Positions 42,296-51,793 are shown, counted from the first letter of the stretch. The stretch: DNA of 64,000 nucleotides from Algoriphagus vanfongensis DSM 17529 (GCF_000429465.1 NZ_KE386906.1:293426-357425), one strand, 5' to 3'. Program-made: numbers and translations. The notes: generated from the letters alone by a model not told the origin.

Positions 42296-43408
42296 TCATT
42301 CGGAGAAAATAAAAGGCTGGGGAGAAAAGCAAAGTGCAAAAATCAGGATGGCAAGCCAGCCGATCAATTGCCTTTTTCTGTCCAGCTTTTTAAATCCAGA
42401 TACTTCTGGATGACGGATTCCCATCACTCTCCCCAAGAGGAATCCATAAAATAGCCAGCCTTGATAGCCTTGAATAGCGGGGAAGAAAAAAGCAATCAGG
42501 TATTGCACAGCAGCCATGCAGAGGATCAGAGTCAGTCTCGTCTGGAGTTCCAGACCGGATTTTTGGTAGCAGATATACAAAAAGCCCAAGTAAATAGGAA
42601 TTCGAAGGATCAAATCCTCCAAGGGAAGCATGGGGCTGATCATTCCCAAACCTGCATAAAACAGAAAACCAGTGAATGTGACCAAGGAGATTTCCCGATG
42701 ATGTCTTGGGAAGAGCCCAAAAATCACGTGTCCTCCGTCCAGCTGGCCAATGGGAAGGAGATTGAGAGCTGTGAAAAACAAAGCCAAATAGCCGGCAAAT
42801 AAGAACGGATAATGGATCAATTCTGACATGGCAGGCATCCGCTCCGGATCTGCCAAAGTTTGGCTCAGAAATGAGAAAAGCAAATTGCTTCCCAATTCAA
42901 AATCCAAGACATCTTCGCCGTAGCCTTGGAAATCGGGATCGGCATATTCAGGATGAATTTCGTAGATGTAGTCTGCTGGAGGTAGGGTCGAGAAACCATA
43001 AACCAACACAGCCAAAGCTATGACGAAACCTGCCAAAGGTCCTGCTACGCCTATATCAAAGAATTTTTTACGCGAATTGACAAAACCTTTCATGCGGATG
43101 AGAGCACCAAAAGTCCCTATGGAAGGAATGCCTATAAATCCGAACCAAGCAGGGATGAAAAATGGAAGGGAGCATTTGACCTTATGGTAAATAGAGGTGA
43201 ACAAATGACCCAATTCGTGTATGAGTAGAATACCTATAAACGGGATAGAGAATGAGAGGGATTTTAGAAAATACTCCCAAGTCATTGCAGATTCTCCCTC
43301 TCCCAATACAGATTTGCCATAAACCCACTCTGCTCCAGCCAGAGTAGTCGTGATCAAAGTAAGTAGGAAAAAGAGGAGGTGCTTGAGGTATTCTTTGCTA
43401 CTGTACAT
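42296..43408 (-). CDS. Site-2 protease (M50) family membrane metalloprotease
   Basis: 370 residues from ATG 43408 (MYSSKEYLKHLLFF); a TTG at 43423 is in frame but less likely. The zinc motif HELGH (His64, Glu65, His68) lies in a membrane segment, and the second motif LNLLPIGQLDGGHVIF provides the third ligand Asp. About seven TM segments. It cleaves membrane proteins within the bilayer; the target is unknown and no anti-sigma factor is nearby. Its start overlaps the end of the HAD phosphatase gene by 11 bases. Confidence 0.9.
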   Translation of the reverse strand: MYSSKEYLKHLLFFLLTLITTTLAGAEWVYGKSVLGEGESAMTWEYFLKSLSFSIPFIGILLIHELGHLFTSIYHKVKCSLPFFIPAWFGFIGIPSIGTFGALIRMKGFVNSRKKFFDIGVAGPLAGFVIALAVLVYGFSTLPPADYIYEIHPEYADPDFQGYGEDVLDFELGSNLLFSFLSQTLADPERMPAMSELIHYPFLFAGYLALFFTALNLLPIGQLDGGHVIFGLFPRHHREISLVTFTGFLFYAGLGMISPMLPLEDLILRIPIYLGFLYICYQKSGLELQTRLTLILCMAAVQYLIAFFFPAIQGYQGWLFYGFLLGRVMGIRHPEVSGFKKLDRKRQLIGWLAILIFALCFSPQPFIFSE

Positions 43409-44030
43409 TCTGTAAATAATCAAAAATCACATCTGGTCCAGTGACCTGAATGGCCTGAATGCCTATTTCATTTGCGGCTTCTACATTTGCGGCCAAATCG
43501 TCAAAGAAAACAACTCGCTCCGGAGATGTCCCCAGATCAGTGAGCATTTTCTCATAGATTTCCGGCTGAGGTTTCGCATAGCCCATTTCATGGCTTAAAA
43601 ATACCCAGTCAAAGATAGGGTCAAAGTTTTTGATGCCATGATCTCTCTGAAGGATATCATTGACGGCATGGATGTGAATCAGATTGGTATTGCTCAGAAC
43701 TCCGACTTGATAGTGCTCCCGTACTTTTTTGACTAGAGCGAGTCTTTCTGCAGGGATTTTCCCCAAAAGGGAATTCCAGAGATAATCCACGTGTGCATCT
43801 TCCCAATCTTGCCCGAAATAGGAGTTGACTTCTTGACGAAATGTAGCTGAATCAATTTTTCCTTTCTCATAATTGTAATGAAACTCCGTCCTGTAAAAAT
43901 CATCCAATTTGGAGTGGAGAGAGGAGGGAAGTTGCTGACGGATAAGGTTTAATGAGTGTTGGTAGTCTATATCGATGATTACATTTCCGAGGTCAAATAT
44001 CAAAAAGTCAGCATCAGGTGTTTTTTTCAT
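43398..44030 (-). CDS. HAD-family phosphatase (YihX-like)
   Basis: 210 residues from ATG 44030; the frame further upstream to 44156 is unlikely. HAD motif I: IFDLGNVIIDIDYQ. Motif II: VLSNTN. Motif III lysine in YAKPQPEIYEKML. Motif IV: VVFFDDLAAN. A helical cap between motifs I and II matches the YihX/haloacid-dehalogenase subfamily that dephosphorylates sugar phosphates. It overlaps the site-2 protease start by 11 bases, so the two are co-translated. The shared role is unclear. Confidence 0.9.
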   Translation of the reverse strand: MKKTPDADFLIFDLGNVIIDIDYQHSLNLIRQQLPSSLHSKLDDFYRTEFHYNYEKGKIDSATFRQEVNSYFGQDWEDAHVDYLWNSLLGKIPAERLALVKKVREHYQVGVLSNTNLIHIHAVNDILQRDHGIKNFDPIFDWVFLSHEMGYAKPQPEIYEKMLTDLGTSPERVVFFDDLAANVEAANEIGIQAIQVTGPDVIFDYLQNVQ

Positions 44031-44169
44031 CCGAAAGATAGGTTGTGAATCTGATATCAAATATGTAACATTGCACTCCCAAAACCAAGGTATTTGACAA
44101 ATAGGGAGGATTTTGGGAGTTGTAAAAGGCAATATTTTCCCGAGTTGGGAAATCATCTGATAAATTCTT

Positions 44170-44243
44170 GGGCCTATAGCTCAGTTGGTTAGAGCTTCTG
44201 ACTCATAATCAGGAGGTCGCTGGTTCGAGCCCAGCTGGGCCCA
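44170..44243 (+). tRNA. tRNA with CAU anticodon: tRNA-Met, or Ile2
   Basis: A 74-base cloverleaf. The acceptor GGGCCTA pairs with TGGGCCC (one T-G wobble), then D-arm GCTC/GAGC, anticodon arm TCTGA-CTCATAA-TCAGG with anticodon CAT, and T-arm GCTGG/CCAGC. The discriminator is A and CCA is not encoded. By loop alone it may be elongator Met or lysidine-modified Ile2. The C4-G69 and C5-G68 pairs are features that E. coli TilS favours, so Ile2 is a real option. A terminator follows. Confidence 0.9.
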
Positions 44244-44248
44244 CTTCA

Positions 44249-44278
44249 GGCTGAAACATTCGTTTCAGCCTTTTTTTA
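44249..44278 (+). terminator. Terminator after the tRNA
   Basis: GGCTGAAAC / GTTTCAGCC is a perfect 9-bp stem with an ATTC loop followed by seven T, 5 bases past the tRNA end. Confidence 0.9.
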
Positions 44279-44442
44279 TTTTATAGAATTCCATCGATTT
44301 ACTCTTTCCCATCAGCTATATCTGAGCTCTCTTGTGAGCAAGCTGTTATTATAGAGAATAGGATACTATGTTTTTTCAAAACTTATTTGCTAATTGATTT
44401 ACTAAAAATATTGTCAAAATAACTAAACCCTATATTAACTGG

Positions 44443-45369
44443 ATGAATAAGTGTCTTTTTTCAATTTTCGCCTGCGCATTGGTTACATTGAGTGGATGTA
44501 GTGATGATCCTGCTGTACCTATCGATTCTTCTATTCCTGTGATTTCTAAGTTGGAAACTTCAGATCAAATCCAACCATCTTCAGGTCAAGTTATTTCTCA
44601 TTTAGTAGATGGTATTTCGTTTTATCTTAAAGTTGAGGATCCAGAGGGGGTGTCAGAAGTGGAACTGGAAATAGCTGGGAAGTATCCATTTATTGCCGAC
44701 AATGAAATCAGTGATCAATTTGAGCTATTGAATTATACTCGGGTTCTGGATAAGCACTACGAGGATCCTTTTAAGCATTTTCCGTTTGGATTGAGCGAAT
44801 TGAAATTTGATCCTTATCCCATTTCTTGGGGTCTTGGTGAATATTCGGTGGCGGAAAAGCCTATTTTATCGGGACCTTATGATATTTCTATTCATGCAGC
44901 TGATATCAATGGCAATCAAACCAAATCTCAAGAAGGAGCTAGCTACCAAACGACGGTTTTTGTCGAAAGGAGTTATTCGCCAAATATATGGTTTGAAGGC
45001 CAGTCTAAGTTTGGTCCAATAATTCCAGGGGAAGAGCTTTTGCTGAAAGGGGCTATTTTCAAAAGTAACAATGTACTCTCAACTCCTTTGAAATTTGTAT
45101 GGGCGAGGCTGCAGGAAAGTGATAATTTATCCGATTCTCCTGAAGGGATTAAGCAGTTGGTATTGGAGGAAAGAGCTTGGGGCGAATCTCGTAGAGTATC
45201 AAAATCAGGCCCTGCTTTGCCCTCTGAGGTGGAGTTTACCTTTGATCAATTGTTCGAGGAAAATCCTATCTTGATTCCTTCCCAAGGTTCAAGTATGGTG
45301 TTGATCATTTGGGCGGAAGATCAAGTAGGTAATGTCACACGAAAATCTATTCCTCTAGAAGTGGATTGA
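44443..45369 (+). CDS. Lipoprotein of unknown function
   Basis: 308 residues. Signal and lipobox: MNKCLFSIFACALVTLSGCS, with the modified cysteine near residue 19. The mature part is beta-rich and looks like two Ig-like modules: VDGISFYLKVEDPEGVSEVE, and VLIIWAEDQVGNVTRKSIPL at the end. The pattern LSGPYDISIHAADINGNQTK recalls DUF4625-type Bacteroidota lipoproteins, but I cannot assign it. It ends at a bidirectional terminator facing the rhodanese gene. Confidence 0.75.
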   Translation: MNKCLFSIFACALVTLSGCSDDPAVPIDSSIPVISKLETSDQIQPSSGQVISHLVDGISFYLKVEDPEGVSEVELEIAGKYPFIADNEISDQFELLNYTRVLDKHYEDPFKHFPFGLSELKFDPYPISWGLGEYSVAEKPILSGPYDISIHAADINGNQTKSQEGASYQTTVFVERSYSPNIWFEGQSKFGPIIPGEELLLKGAIFKSNNVLSTPLKFVWARLQESDNLSDSPEGIKQLVLEERAWGESRRVSKSGPALPSEVEFTFDQLFEENPILIPSQGSSMVLIIWAEDQVGNVTRKSIPLEVD

Positions 45370-45380
45370 TCCTAAAAAGG

Positions 45381-45415
45381 AAAAGGGTCATTAAATTCAT
45401 AATGACCCTTTTTTA
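45381..45415. terminator. Bidirectional terminator, lipoprotein / rhodanese
   Basis: AAAAGGGTCATTA (45381-45393) and TAATGACCCTTTT (45400-45412) form a perfect 13-bp stem with a 6-base loop and T-runs on both strands, between two convergent genes. Confidence 0.9.
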
Positions 45416-45431
45416 ATTTGTATCTATAATC

Positions 45432-45728
45432 TTAAAGCTCTCGGTAAGCCATAATTCCTCCCGGTACATTTCTTACTTTGCTGAAGCCCTTGCTTTCAAG
45501 AAATTTTTTGGCATTGCCACTACGGGCTCCACTTCGGCAGTGAACGACTATTTCCTCGTCTTTATAGTCTTCCAGTTCATCCAATTGGTGAGGAAGGTTA
45601 GCCAATGGGATATTTTTAGCTCCCAAATTGTCATCTTCATATTCCCACTCTTCCCGTACGTCTAGGAAAAAGAATTTTTCATTGTTGTCCAGCCTTTGTT
45701 TCAGCTCTTGTACTGTGATATCTTCCAT
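45432..45728 (-). CDS. Single-domain rhodanese-like protein
   Basis: 98 residues. A single rhodanese domain with the active loop VHCRSGARSG (persulfide cysteine), preceded by FFLDVREEWEYE. It may move sulfane sulfur or act as a redox binding module; the partner is unknown. It starts 2 bases after the T9SS protein and is last in a PASTA-T9SS-rhodanese operon; it has no signal peptide, so it is cytoplasmic, unlike its neighbours. Confidence 0.9.
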   Translation of the reverse strand: MEDITVQELKQRLDNNEKFFFLDVREEWEYEDDNLGAKNIPLANLPHQLDELEDYKDEEIVVHCRSGARSGNAKKFLESKGFSKVRNVPGGIMAYREL

Positions 45729-45730
45729 AA

Positions 45731-47566
45731 TTATCTGACTAAAATTCTAAATGATTCTGCTCCGGTTTTGGTCAGGAGCCGGATTACATACACTCCTGGT
45801 CTCTGACCGCTAAAGTTAAGGATTTCTCCTTTTTCCATTCCTTCTCTTTCCAGGAAAATCTCCCTTCCAAAGGAGTCAAACACTTTCAAATCTTCAAACT
45901 TCCCATCTATCGAGAGTCTATTGATGACTGGATTGGGGTAAAGCTTAAACCCGAGCGTTTCCTCCTCTGTTTGCTCAAATGGAGGGCTAAAACTGATATG
46001 AGGACGAATCATCAAAGCGCCTCTCACTTGTTCATTTTGAGCCCAGGCTCCATTGATATTATAGTAGATCTTGTCAGCTTGATCATTGCTTTTTCCAAGA
46101 CCTACATGGATAAAGTCATTGGTGAATTGCGCAAAACCTACATAAAACTGTCCGGTAACCTGGATATTGGTGTCCAGAGAAAAATACTGAAGCTCTTCCA
46201 GACTTTCTTTGGCCGGAATCAACACTTCTTTTTGAAAAATCGGTTCTCGATCCAGCTCTTGCCAAACCAAAATATCGATAGGCAAGTCGACCTGATTTGC
46301 ATTGGTGAAATTGAAGGAAATACCTTTGAGGAACACCGCTTCTTCTATTTCATATTGCACTGCGATCCTTCCTGATTTTTGATTAATGCCAGCAGCATAA
46401 TCAGCCCTTCCGTGATCATAAGCAAAGAAATCCCGAAGGGGTACGACGGTTCTCACGGTGTCATTCAGTCTATAGTCCAGCTGTGAATAGCTGGTGGTGT
46501 CATTTTGACCGGAAACAGTGAATAGCTCTCTGTCGCCAGTGGTCAAGTAGGTCAGAATCTCGTAATCGGATTCCTCTGATACCTGTGGCAGAGCATTGAT
46601 CTCTCTGCTTTCAAAACCTCTTCTCTCCAAAGCCAAAGGAACAGGATTGAAAGGTGTATTTAGATTCAATATTTCACTAGCTCCTGATTGAAGATGCGAG
46701 ACAGCGATGGAATATTCCATAGCCCGAAAGCGATTTTCGAGATTGTAGAATTCGTTCTGTATGGTACTGGCATCCGCTGCATCAAAAGAGGCTAAAAAGC
46801 CCGCCGGAATACTGGAGTAATTGCCAAATTGAAAATAATTGGGCTGAGTCAAGGCTCTGTCCAAATAGGTGAGATCGCTAGCTGTACGTCCCGAATTGAA
46901 ATAGACATAATCAATGAGCCAAGAATCAAAAGGTCCAGCCAATCTGCCCATGTTGACAAATCTAAACTGAAATGCCTCATGGATAAACTCTGAGTCTACA
47001 GAGATGATTTCTTGATTAAACTCTTCCGGATTTTTATCAATTCCTCCAGCTATTTCATTGACAGTGATCCATTGGCCAGATGCATTGAGAAATTGAAGAG
47101 TTAGCTTGTCATTTTCATCCGGTCTTTCAGCTTTGCCTCCAGCCTGCCAAAAGAAACTCAAATACAGGGAAGATTGCTCTGCTGGACTGAGGGTGCTCAG
47201 GTCAAATTCCCGGGAGGTGATATAGTCGCCAGCCCCCTGATCTCTCACTTCTCTGGAATAGGGCGTGCCCAGCGCATCTACTCCATCCATCAAGATCACA
47301 CCTAAGGAAGGTGCTGAATTGCCGACGCTCTCACTATAGGTCGCGCCTTCAAAGGTCCATTTCAAAGTGTCCAAACCTTGACTAAAATCATCCCAAAAGG
47401 GAAGTGAGTTCAGTTGGGATGTCCTGAAATTGGCTTGGTACTTAGAGTCTTGAACTTTGATTTTATGATGGGGAACAGCCGAAAATTGCACAAACTGAGC
47501 CTTAACCACTCCTGTTTGGATCAGGAGCAATGCAAAAATCAGATAAATGCGGGCTTTATTTCCCAT
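45731..47566 (-). CDS. Secreted protein with T9SS type A sorting domain
   Basis: 611 residues. Signal peptide: MGNKARIYLIFALLLIQTGVVKAQ. The body is beta-rich with jelly-roll-like stretches (LPFWDDFSQGLDTLKWTFEG; SSLYLSFFWQAGGKAE; FDSWLIDYVYFNSG), like a MAM/carbohydrate-binding-type surface domain. The C-terminal ~80 residues are a sorting domain: LYPNPVINRLSIDG, ending PGVYVIRLLTKTG. It is exported through the T9SS and probably attached to the cell surface. No enzymatic motif is seen. It lies 6 bases after PASTA and 2 before rhodanese. Confidence 0.85.
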   Translation of the reverse strand: MGNKARIYLIFALLLIQTGVVKAQFVQFSAVPHHKIKVQDSKYQANFRTSQLNSLPFWDDFSQGLDTLKWTFEGATYSESVGNSAPSLGVILMDGVDALGTPYSREVRDQGAGDYITSREFDLSTLSPAEQSSLYLSFFWQAGGKAERPDENDKLTLQFLNASGQWITVNEIAGGIDKNPEEFNQEIISVDSEFIHEAFQFRFVNMGRLAGPFDSWLIDYVYFNSGRTASDLTYLDRALTQPNYFQFGNYSSIPAGFLASFDAADASTIQNEFYNLENRFRAMEYSIAVSHLQSGASEILNLNTPFNPVPLALERRGFESREINALPQVSEESDYEILTYLTTGDRELFTVSGQNDTTSYSQLDYRLNDTVRTVVPLRDFFAYDHGRADYAAGINQKSGRIAVQYEIEEAVFLKGISFNFTNANQVDLPIDILVWQELDREPIFQKEVLIPAKESLEELQYFSLDTNIQVTGQFYVGFAQFTNDFIHVGLGKSNDQADKIYYNINGAWAQNEQVRGALMIRPHISFSPPFEQTEEETLGFKLYPNPVINRLSIDGKFEDLKVFDSFGREIFLEREGMEKGEILNFSGQRPGVYVIRLLTKTGAESFRILVR

Positions 47567-47572
47567 GTATTT

Positions 47573-48337
47573 TTAAAAGTCTCTTTCGCCGGAAATCCAA
47601 AGATCGATGATTTCTCCGGTTTTTACTTGCATCTCTGCTTCAGGAGTTTGCCTGAATACTCGTCCTGACGGGATGGTGTCATTCTTAAAATAATTTTTCT
47701 GACCCACACGAAGCCCTGATCCCAAAATCAAAAACTCTGCGTCGATTTCATCCATTCCTACAAAATTAGGCACGCTCAAAATCTGATTGCCCAGTCCATC
47801 TCCGACGACTAGATCGATTCTGGCACCTTTGGGTACTTCAAAGCCTTCATCGATGGACACGCCTCTATAGCGCTGCTCCAGAACGACGTTGATACCAATA
47901 TCTGGGACGTATATGATTTCCCCTCTTTCCAAACCGATATTTGCCAAAATCTCCTGGACATTTTTCAGAGGCATATTGACCAATTTAGGCATTTTAATCA
48001 AAGGAGCGTTTCGGGCATTCAGTGTCAAATAGATTTTTCTGCCATTTTTCACCTGTTCTTCTGCTGCGGGCATTTGCTTGAGTACCGCAAGTGGTTTCTC
48101 ATCTGTACTAAATCCCGAATCGAGGGACACTTCATAGTTCAGACCTGCATTTTCCAAAATGTCTGTGCTTTCGTCAAAAGTGTATCCAGAGAGATCCGGT
48201 ACGGAGACGGTTTCCCCATGATTGGTGTACATCGGTAGGTACAGTTTCAAAAACAGGAATCCCAGCAAAAAGGAGATTGCGATGATGACGATAAGGTTAA
48301 TCAGTACTTTTTTCAATGAATAGGAGAAGCCGCTCAT
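47573..48337 (-). CDS. Membrane protein with three PASTA domains
   Basis: 254 residues. One TM segment lies near the N-terminus (LINLIVIIAISFLLGFLFLK), then three PASTA domains in the periplasm at about 40-110, 110-180 and 185-250 (VSVPDLSGYTFDES, IKMPKLVNMPLKNV, LSVPNFVGMDEIDA). PASTA repeats bind muropeptides or beta-lactams. There is no kinase or transpeptidase domain, so this may be a wall sensor or a docking protein. It is first in the operon with a T9SS surface protein and rhodanese. Confidence 0.9.
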   Translation of the reverse strand: MSGFSYSLKKVLINLIVIIAISFLLGFLFLKLYLPMYTNHGETVSVPDLSGYTFDESTDILENAGLNYEVSLDSGFSTDEKPLAVLKQMPAAEEQVKNGRKIYLTLNARNAPLIKMPKLVNMPLKNVQEILANIGLERGEIIYVPDIGINVVLEQRYRGVSIDEGFEVPKGARIDLVVGDGLGNQILSVPNFVGMDEIDAEFLILGSGLRVGQKNYFKNDTIPSGRVFRQTPEAEMQVKTGEIIDLWISGERDF

Positions 48338-48414
48338 GAACGAAAATTACAATTGCTAAAGATAATCGGGAAATCCCATCCCTCCAATGTTTTGGGCTGG
48401 GAGCTTTTAGCCAG

Positions 48415-48453
48415 ACAAAAAATAAGCCGAAGTGAAAAGCTTCGGCTTATTTT
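48415..48453 (-). terminator. Terminator after M43 metalloprotease gene
   Basis: AATAAGCCGAAG (48421-48432) pairs with CTTCGGCTTATT (48440-48451), a perfect 12-bp stem with a 7-base loop. On the minus strand it is followed by a T-run, right after the metalloprotease stop. Confidence 0.85.
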
Positions 48454-48454
48454 A

Positions 48455-51400
48455 TCAATTAATGATCAGTTTTTTGGTTTCACTGATCGAATTGCTTGTG
48501 ATCTTGACAATATAAAGGCCAGCTGGGAATAGCTCTCTGCTGAAAGAATAGGTTTGGTTGAGAGTCTCTGGATAGACTACCTCATGCAAAAGGCTCCCGC
48601 TGGCAGATACGATCTGGATGGTCACGTCTTCGTATTGGGGGAGATTGAATGCGATGTTGAAAAACGCAGTAGCTGGATTTGGGAAAAGCAGTGCCTTTCC
48701 TTCTCCTGGTATCACTGGATTTGGATTAGCTGTCAAGAACAGTTCAATATTATCCAGATAGACAGGACTGTTTTGACCGTCAGCTACCTCCAGCACAAAA
48801 GCAAGGCGCACCGATTCGCTTCCTGTGCCGGTATAATCAGAGATGTCGATATAGTTTCTTACGAAATCCGAAGTACTGTTAGGACTGGCACTTCCAGTGC
48901 TGACTGTACTCAGGCTTGCGCCGGTTCCTTCCCAGATGATGTAGTAGTTTTCTCCTGCATCTCCGCTGATCAGGACTTTGAGAGAGGTGTTGGCACCTAC
49001 TTGTCCAGCGGCCACATCGAAGAAGACAGATGCCTGGGTGCGATCTGAAAGATCAAATATCGGAGACCCTAGCCAATAGGTGAACCCGCTCTCTGGCTCT
49101 AGGACTGCTGATACATTATTTGATTCCGAGCCCAAAGCCAATACTTCCCAAGCAGGTCTGTTCTCACGTGGATTGACAGCGGTCCAAGGCGATATGCTGC
49201 TTGAGTTATCGAAATTTTGTCTCCAAGGAACCAATGTCGTCTCTCCATCCACTACGACATAGCGGGTAAGCGTACTTACAGTTCCTCCATTCTGATCAAA
49301 ATTTGGCATGCTCACTTCGAAATCCAAGCGATTGAGGCCATCGACAGTTGTATTGGAGCCAGTCATATTGATTGCTTGCCCTGGCGCTATCGCATTTCCA
49401 CTTGCCAAATATTCTATTGGAGTACCTGAATTGGTGCTTTTTGTAAATACAAATTTGGAGACTGGGAGATTGCCTGTATTTCTGACCGTCAAGATCTCAG
49501 ACTCAAATCGCCCATCAGAAATCGGAAAAGGAGAAAGCAGTTCTTCAAGTTGTACCTCGTATCTGTACTCCTCAGATTCTAGGATGCGTATGTTTTTGAG
49601 ATAAATATTATTGCCATAGGCGTTGAGATTGATAAAGGCTACCCGCACAGAGCCAAGTTCAGCAAAGGGGGCTAGGTTTACCAGTTCTGTTCTAAACTGA
49701 CTGGATGTCGTCGGGATAAACTCATCCAAAGTAGCAGAAGAGGTTTCCAGACTCGTTCCTGACTTATTATAAGTAGCATTCGCTATTTCAAAAGTATTGC
49801 CGCAGTCTGTCGATACTGCTACGATCAAATTGTCCTGGAAGCCATCTTGATTGTATGGAGCATGAGCCATTTCAAATACTACCTGTGCATTGGGATATTG
49901 ATGCAGGTCTATCACAGGGGAGATGAAATAATCCAAGGTGCCAGGTGCTTCATATTCGTAATTGCGCAGATAGATCAAGTCCTCTTGGGCTCCGGAAATA
50001 GTCAGACTGGTTTTTTCCCAAGTCATGGACTCATCAGGGTTTGAGATAGACCAGCTCGAAGGAATATTTCCAAGATCCAATTGGATAGGAAGGCTGACGG
50101 TGGTTTGCAATACAGGATTGGAAATAGCGCGATTGTTGGCAGCGTTTTCATCTGCTGCATCGTTGACTTGAGTGACTAGAAACTCAATTTCATTTTCACC
50201 TCCCTGAAGTGAGAAATTCTGGAATGTTAAGGTTTGGTTTTGTCCAGTTTGAAGGATTAGGGAAAATCTTCTGTTTTCGATCAGCGTGCCATTTCTTCTT
50301 AGCTCCAATCGCGCAGAAGTAATCGTGTTTTCCCCTGCATTAATCACTTCAATCTGTGGACTTACTAGGGGAGAGCACGTAAAGTCCCCAGGTGCTATGA
50401 CTCTGGAAATAGCTAGGTCTCTATCTGCCAATACAGGATCTTGAGTAGCTCTGTTGTTGATCAGGGTGGTTCTTCGGGGGCTGTTTGCCAATACCACATT
50501 GAAACGCTCCACCTGACCTGCGGTAAATAAATTCATGCAGGCATCAGGAGTATAGTCCATGAAGTTTTGGATCATGTCATTGGAGTCGCAGCTAAAACGC
50601 GAAGCATTGGCGCTACAGGAATTGTTGGAATTGTCCTGCTCGGGCGTATCCGCTACATAATCATCGACTCCACATCCGCCATCACCCCAGATATGACGCA
50701 AACCGAAATAATGCCCCACTTCATGAGTAGCAGTCCGGCCCAAAGAAGCACCTGTAGCACTACCTCCGGTACCAAAATATCTGTAATCAATCGTCACACC
50801 ATCGATGATAGCCGGTGTAGGACTGAAATTGAGTCCAGGTAAATCGGAAATAGGAAAGGAGGCGTAGCCTATATAGGGGCTGGTCAAAGGGACTACCCAA
50901 ATATTGAGATATTCTTCTGGGTTCCACTGGGTGAGCTGCCCTATCATCGTGGCGTCGGTATCCACATAGGAAGTTTGAGGTCCCTGGATCCTCACTATGC
51001 CATCAGTAGGAAGTCCATCTGGATCCTGCTTGGCGATGACAAACTCAATCATCGCGTCTGCAGCTACAGGCAGAAACTCCGCCGGAGTCTGGCTGGCATC
51101 TGCATTGAGTCTACGAAAATCCTCATTGAGAATACGGAGCTGTGATTCGATCTGTGAAACAGGAATATTGCTTCCAGTCCCGACAGCTTCTCCATTGTGG
51201 ACAATATGAAAAACTACGGGGATTTTTCTGACCTCTTCCTGAGCTCTGGAAAGGATTTGAGGCTGGTTTCTCCTCTGTTCTAGCTTGGTGTCTATCCAAT
51301 TTTCAAAAAAGTCCTTCGTACCAAAGTATCCCATTTCTTTTTCCATCAATTCTTGCAAATGGCCATGGGCACATTTTTCATTGTGGGTATGGGAATCTTT

Positions 51401-51529
51401 GCTCCCGGAGTCATAGGATTTGTGAAGGGGCTGGAGTGTAAACTCCTGAGAAAAGGCAAGGCTAGAAGTAAAAATTGCTCCATAAAGGAGCATAGAGACT
51501 TTGTATAAAAATCCAGAATTTATTTTCAT
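48455..51529 (-). CDS. Secreted M43-family zinc metalloprotease with T9SS tail
   Basis: 1024 residues. Signal peptide near MLLYGAIFTSSLAFSQ. A His-rich propeptide follows (HTHNEKCAHGHLQEL). The catalytic domain at ~100-360 has the zinc motif HEVGHYFGLRH (His269, Glu270, His273, His279) and a Met-turn NFMDYTPDACMN, as in pappalysin/cytophagalysin M43 enzymes. Several beta domains fill ~370-940. The last ~75 residues are a T9SS type A sorting domain (LFPNPATAFFNIAF...LYIVKITSNS). It is likely a surface or secreted protease. It starts 12 bases after the NifU gene. Confidence 0.92.
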   Translation of the reverse strand: MKINSGFLYKVSMLLYGAIFTSSLAFSQEFTLQPLHKSYDSGSKDSHTHNEKCAHGHLQELMEKEMGYFGTKDFFENWIDTKLEQRRNQPQILSRAQEEVRKIPVVFHIVHNGEAVGTGSNIPVSQIESQLRILNEDFRRLNADASQTPAEFLPVAADAMIEFVIAKQDPDGLPTDGIVRIQGPQTSYVDTDATMIGQLTQWNPEEYLNIWVVPLTSPYIGYASFPISDLPGLNFSPTPAIIDGVTIDYRYFGTGGSATGASLGRTATHEVGHYFGLRHIWGDGGCGVDDYVADTPEQDNSNNSCSANASRFSCDSNDMIQNFMDYTPDACMNLFTAGQVERFNVVLANSPRRTTLINNRATQDPVLADRDLAISRVIAPGDFTCSPLVSPQIEVINAGENTITSARLELRRNGTLIENRRFSLILQTGQNQTLTFQNFSLQGGENEIEFLVTQVNDAADENAANNRAISNPVLQTTVSLPIQLDLGNIPSSWSISNPDESMTWEKTSLTISGAQEDLIYLRNYEYEAPGTLDYFISPVIDLHQYPNAQVVFEMAHAPYNQDGFQDNLIVAVSTDCGNTFEIANATYNKSGTSLETSSATLDEFIPTTSSQFRTELVNLAPFAELGSVRVAFINLNAYGNNIYLKNIRILESEEYRYEVQLEELLSPFPISDGRFESEILTVRNTGNLPVSKFVFTKSTNSGTPIEYLASGNAIAPGQAINMTGSNTTVDGLNRLDFEVSMPNFDQNGGTVSTLTRYVVVDGETTLVPWRQNFDNSSSISPWTAVNPRENRPAWEVLALGSESNNVSAVLEPESGFTYWLGSPIFDLSDRTQASVFFDVAAGQVGANTSLKVLISGDAGENYYIIWEGTGASLSTVSTGSASPNSTSDFVRNYIDISDYTGTGSESVRLAFVLEVADGQNSPVYLDNIELFLTANPNPVIPGEGKALLFPNPATAFFNIAFNLPQYEDVTIQIVSASGSLLHEVVYPETLNQTYSFSRELFPAGLYIVKITSNSISETKKLIIN

Positions 51530-51541
51530 CCAAATAGTAGC

Positions 51542-51790
51542 TTAAGCCTCTGTCAGGTTTACAGCTTCCACTCTGATGATTTCAGGTATAGCTCTTTTGA
51601 TGGCGTCTTCTATTCCCGCCTTCAATGTCATAGATGACATGGGGCAAGAACCGCAAGAACCCAGCATTTCTATTCTCAATACTTTTTCGTCCGTCAACTC
51701 TACCACTCTGACATTGCCTCCATCAGCCTCCAAATAGGGCCTGATGCTTTCCAATGCCTTTTCTATCTGCTCACTCAATACTGCGTCCAT
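51542..51790 (-). CDS. NifU-type Fe-S scaffold protein
   Basis: 82 residues: a single NifU C-terminal domain with GSCGSCPMSSMTLKAGIE, whose CxxC (Cys46, Cys49) binds a [4Fe-4S] cluster in a dimer. It belongs to iron-sulfur cluster assembly or transfer. It starts 3 bases after the Mrp gene stop, so the pair is co-transcribed, which fits a shared role in Fe-S delivery. Confidence 0.93.
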   Translation of the reverse strand: MDAVLSEQIEKALESIRPYLEADGGNVRVVELTDEKVLRIEMLGSCGSCPMSSMTLKAGIEDAIKRAIPEIIRVEAVNLTEA

Positions 51791-51793
51791 CTT

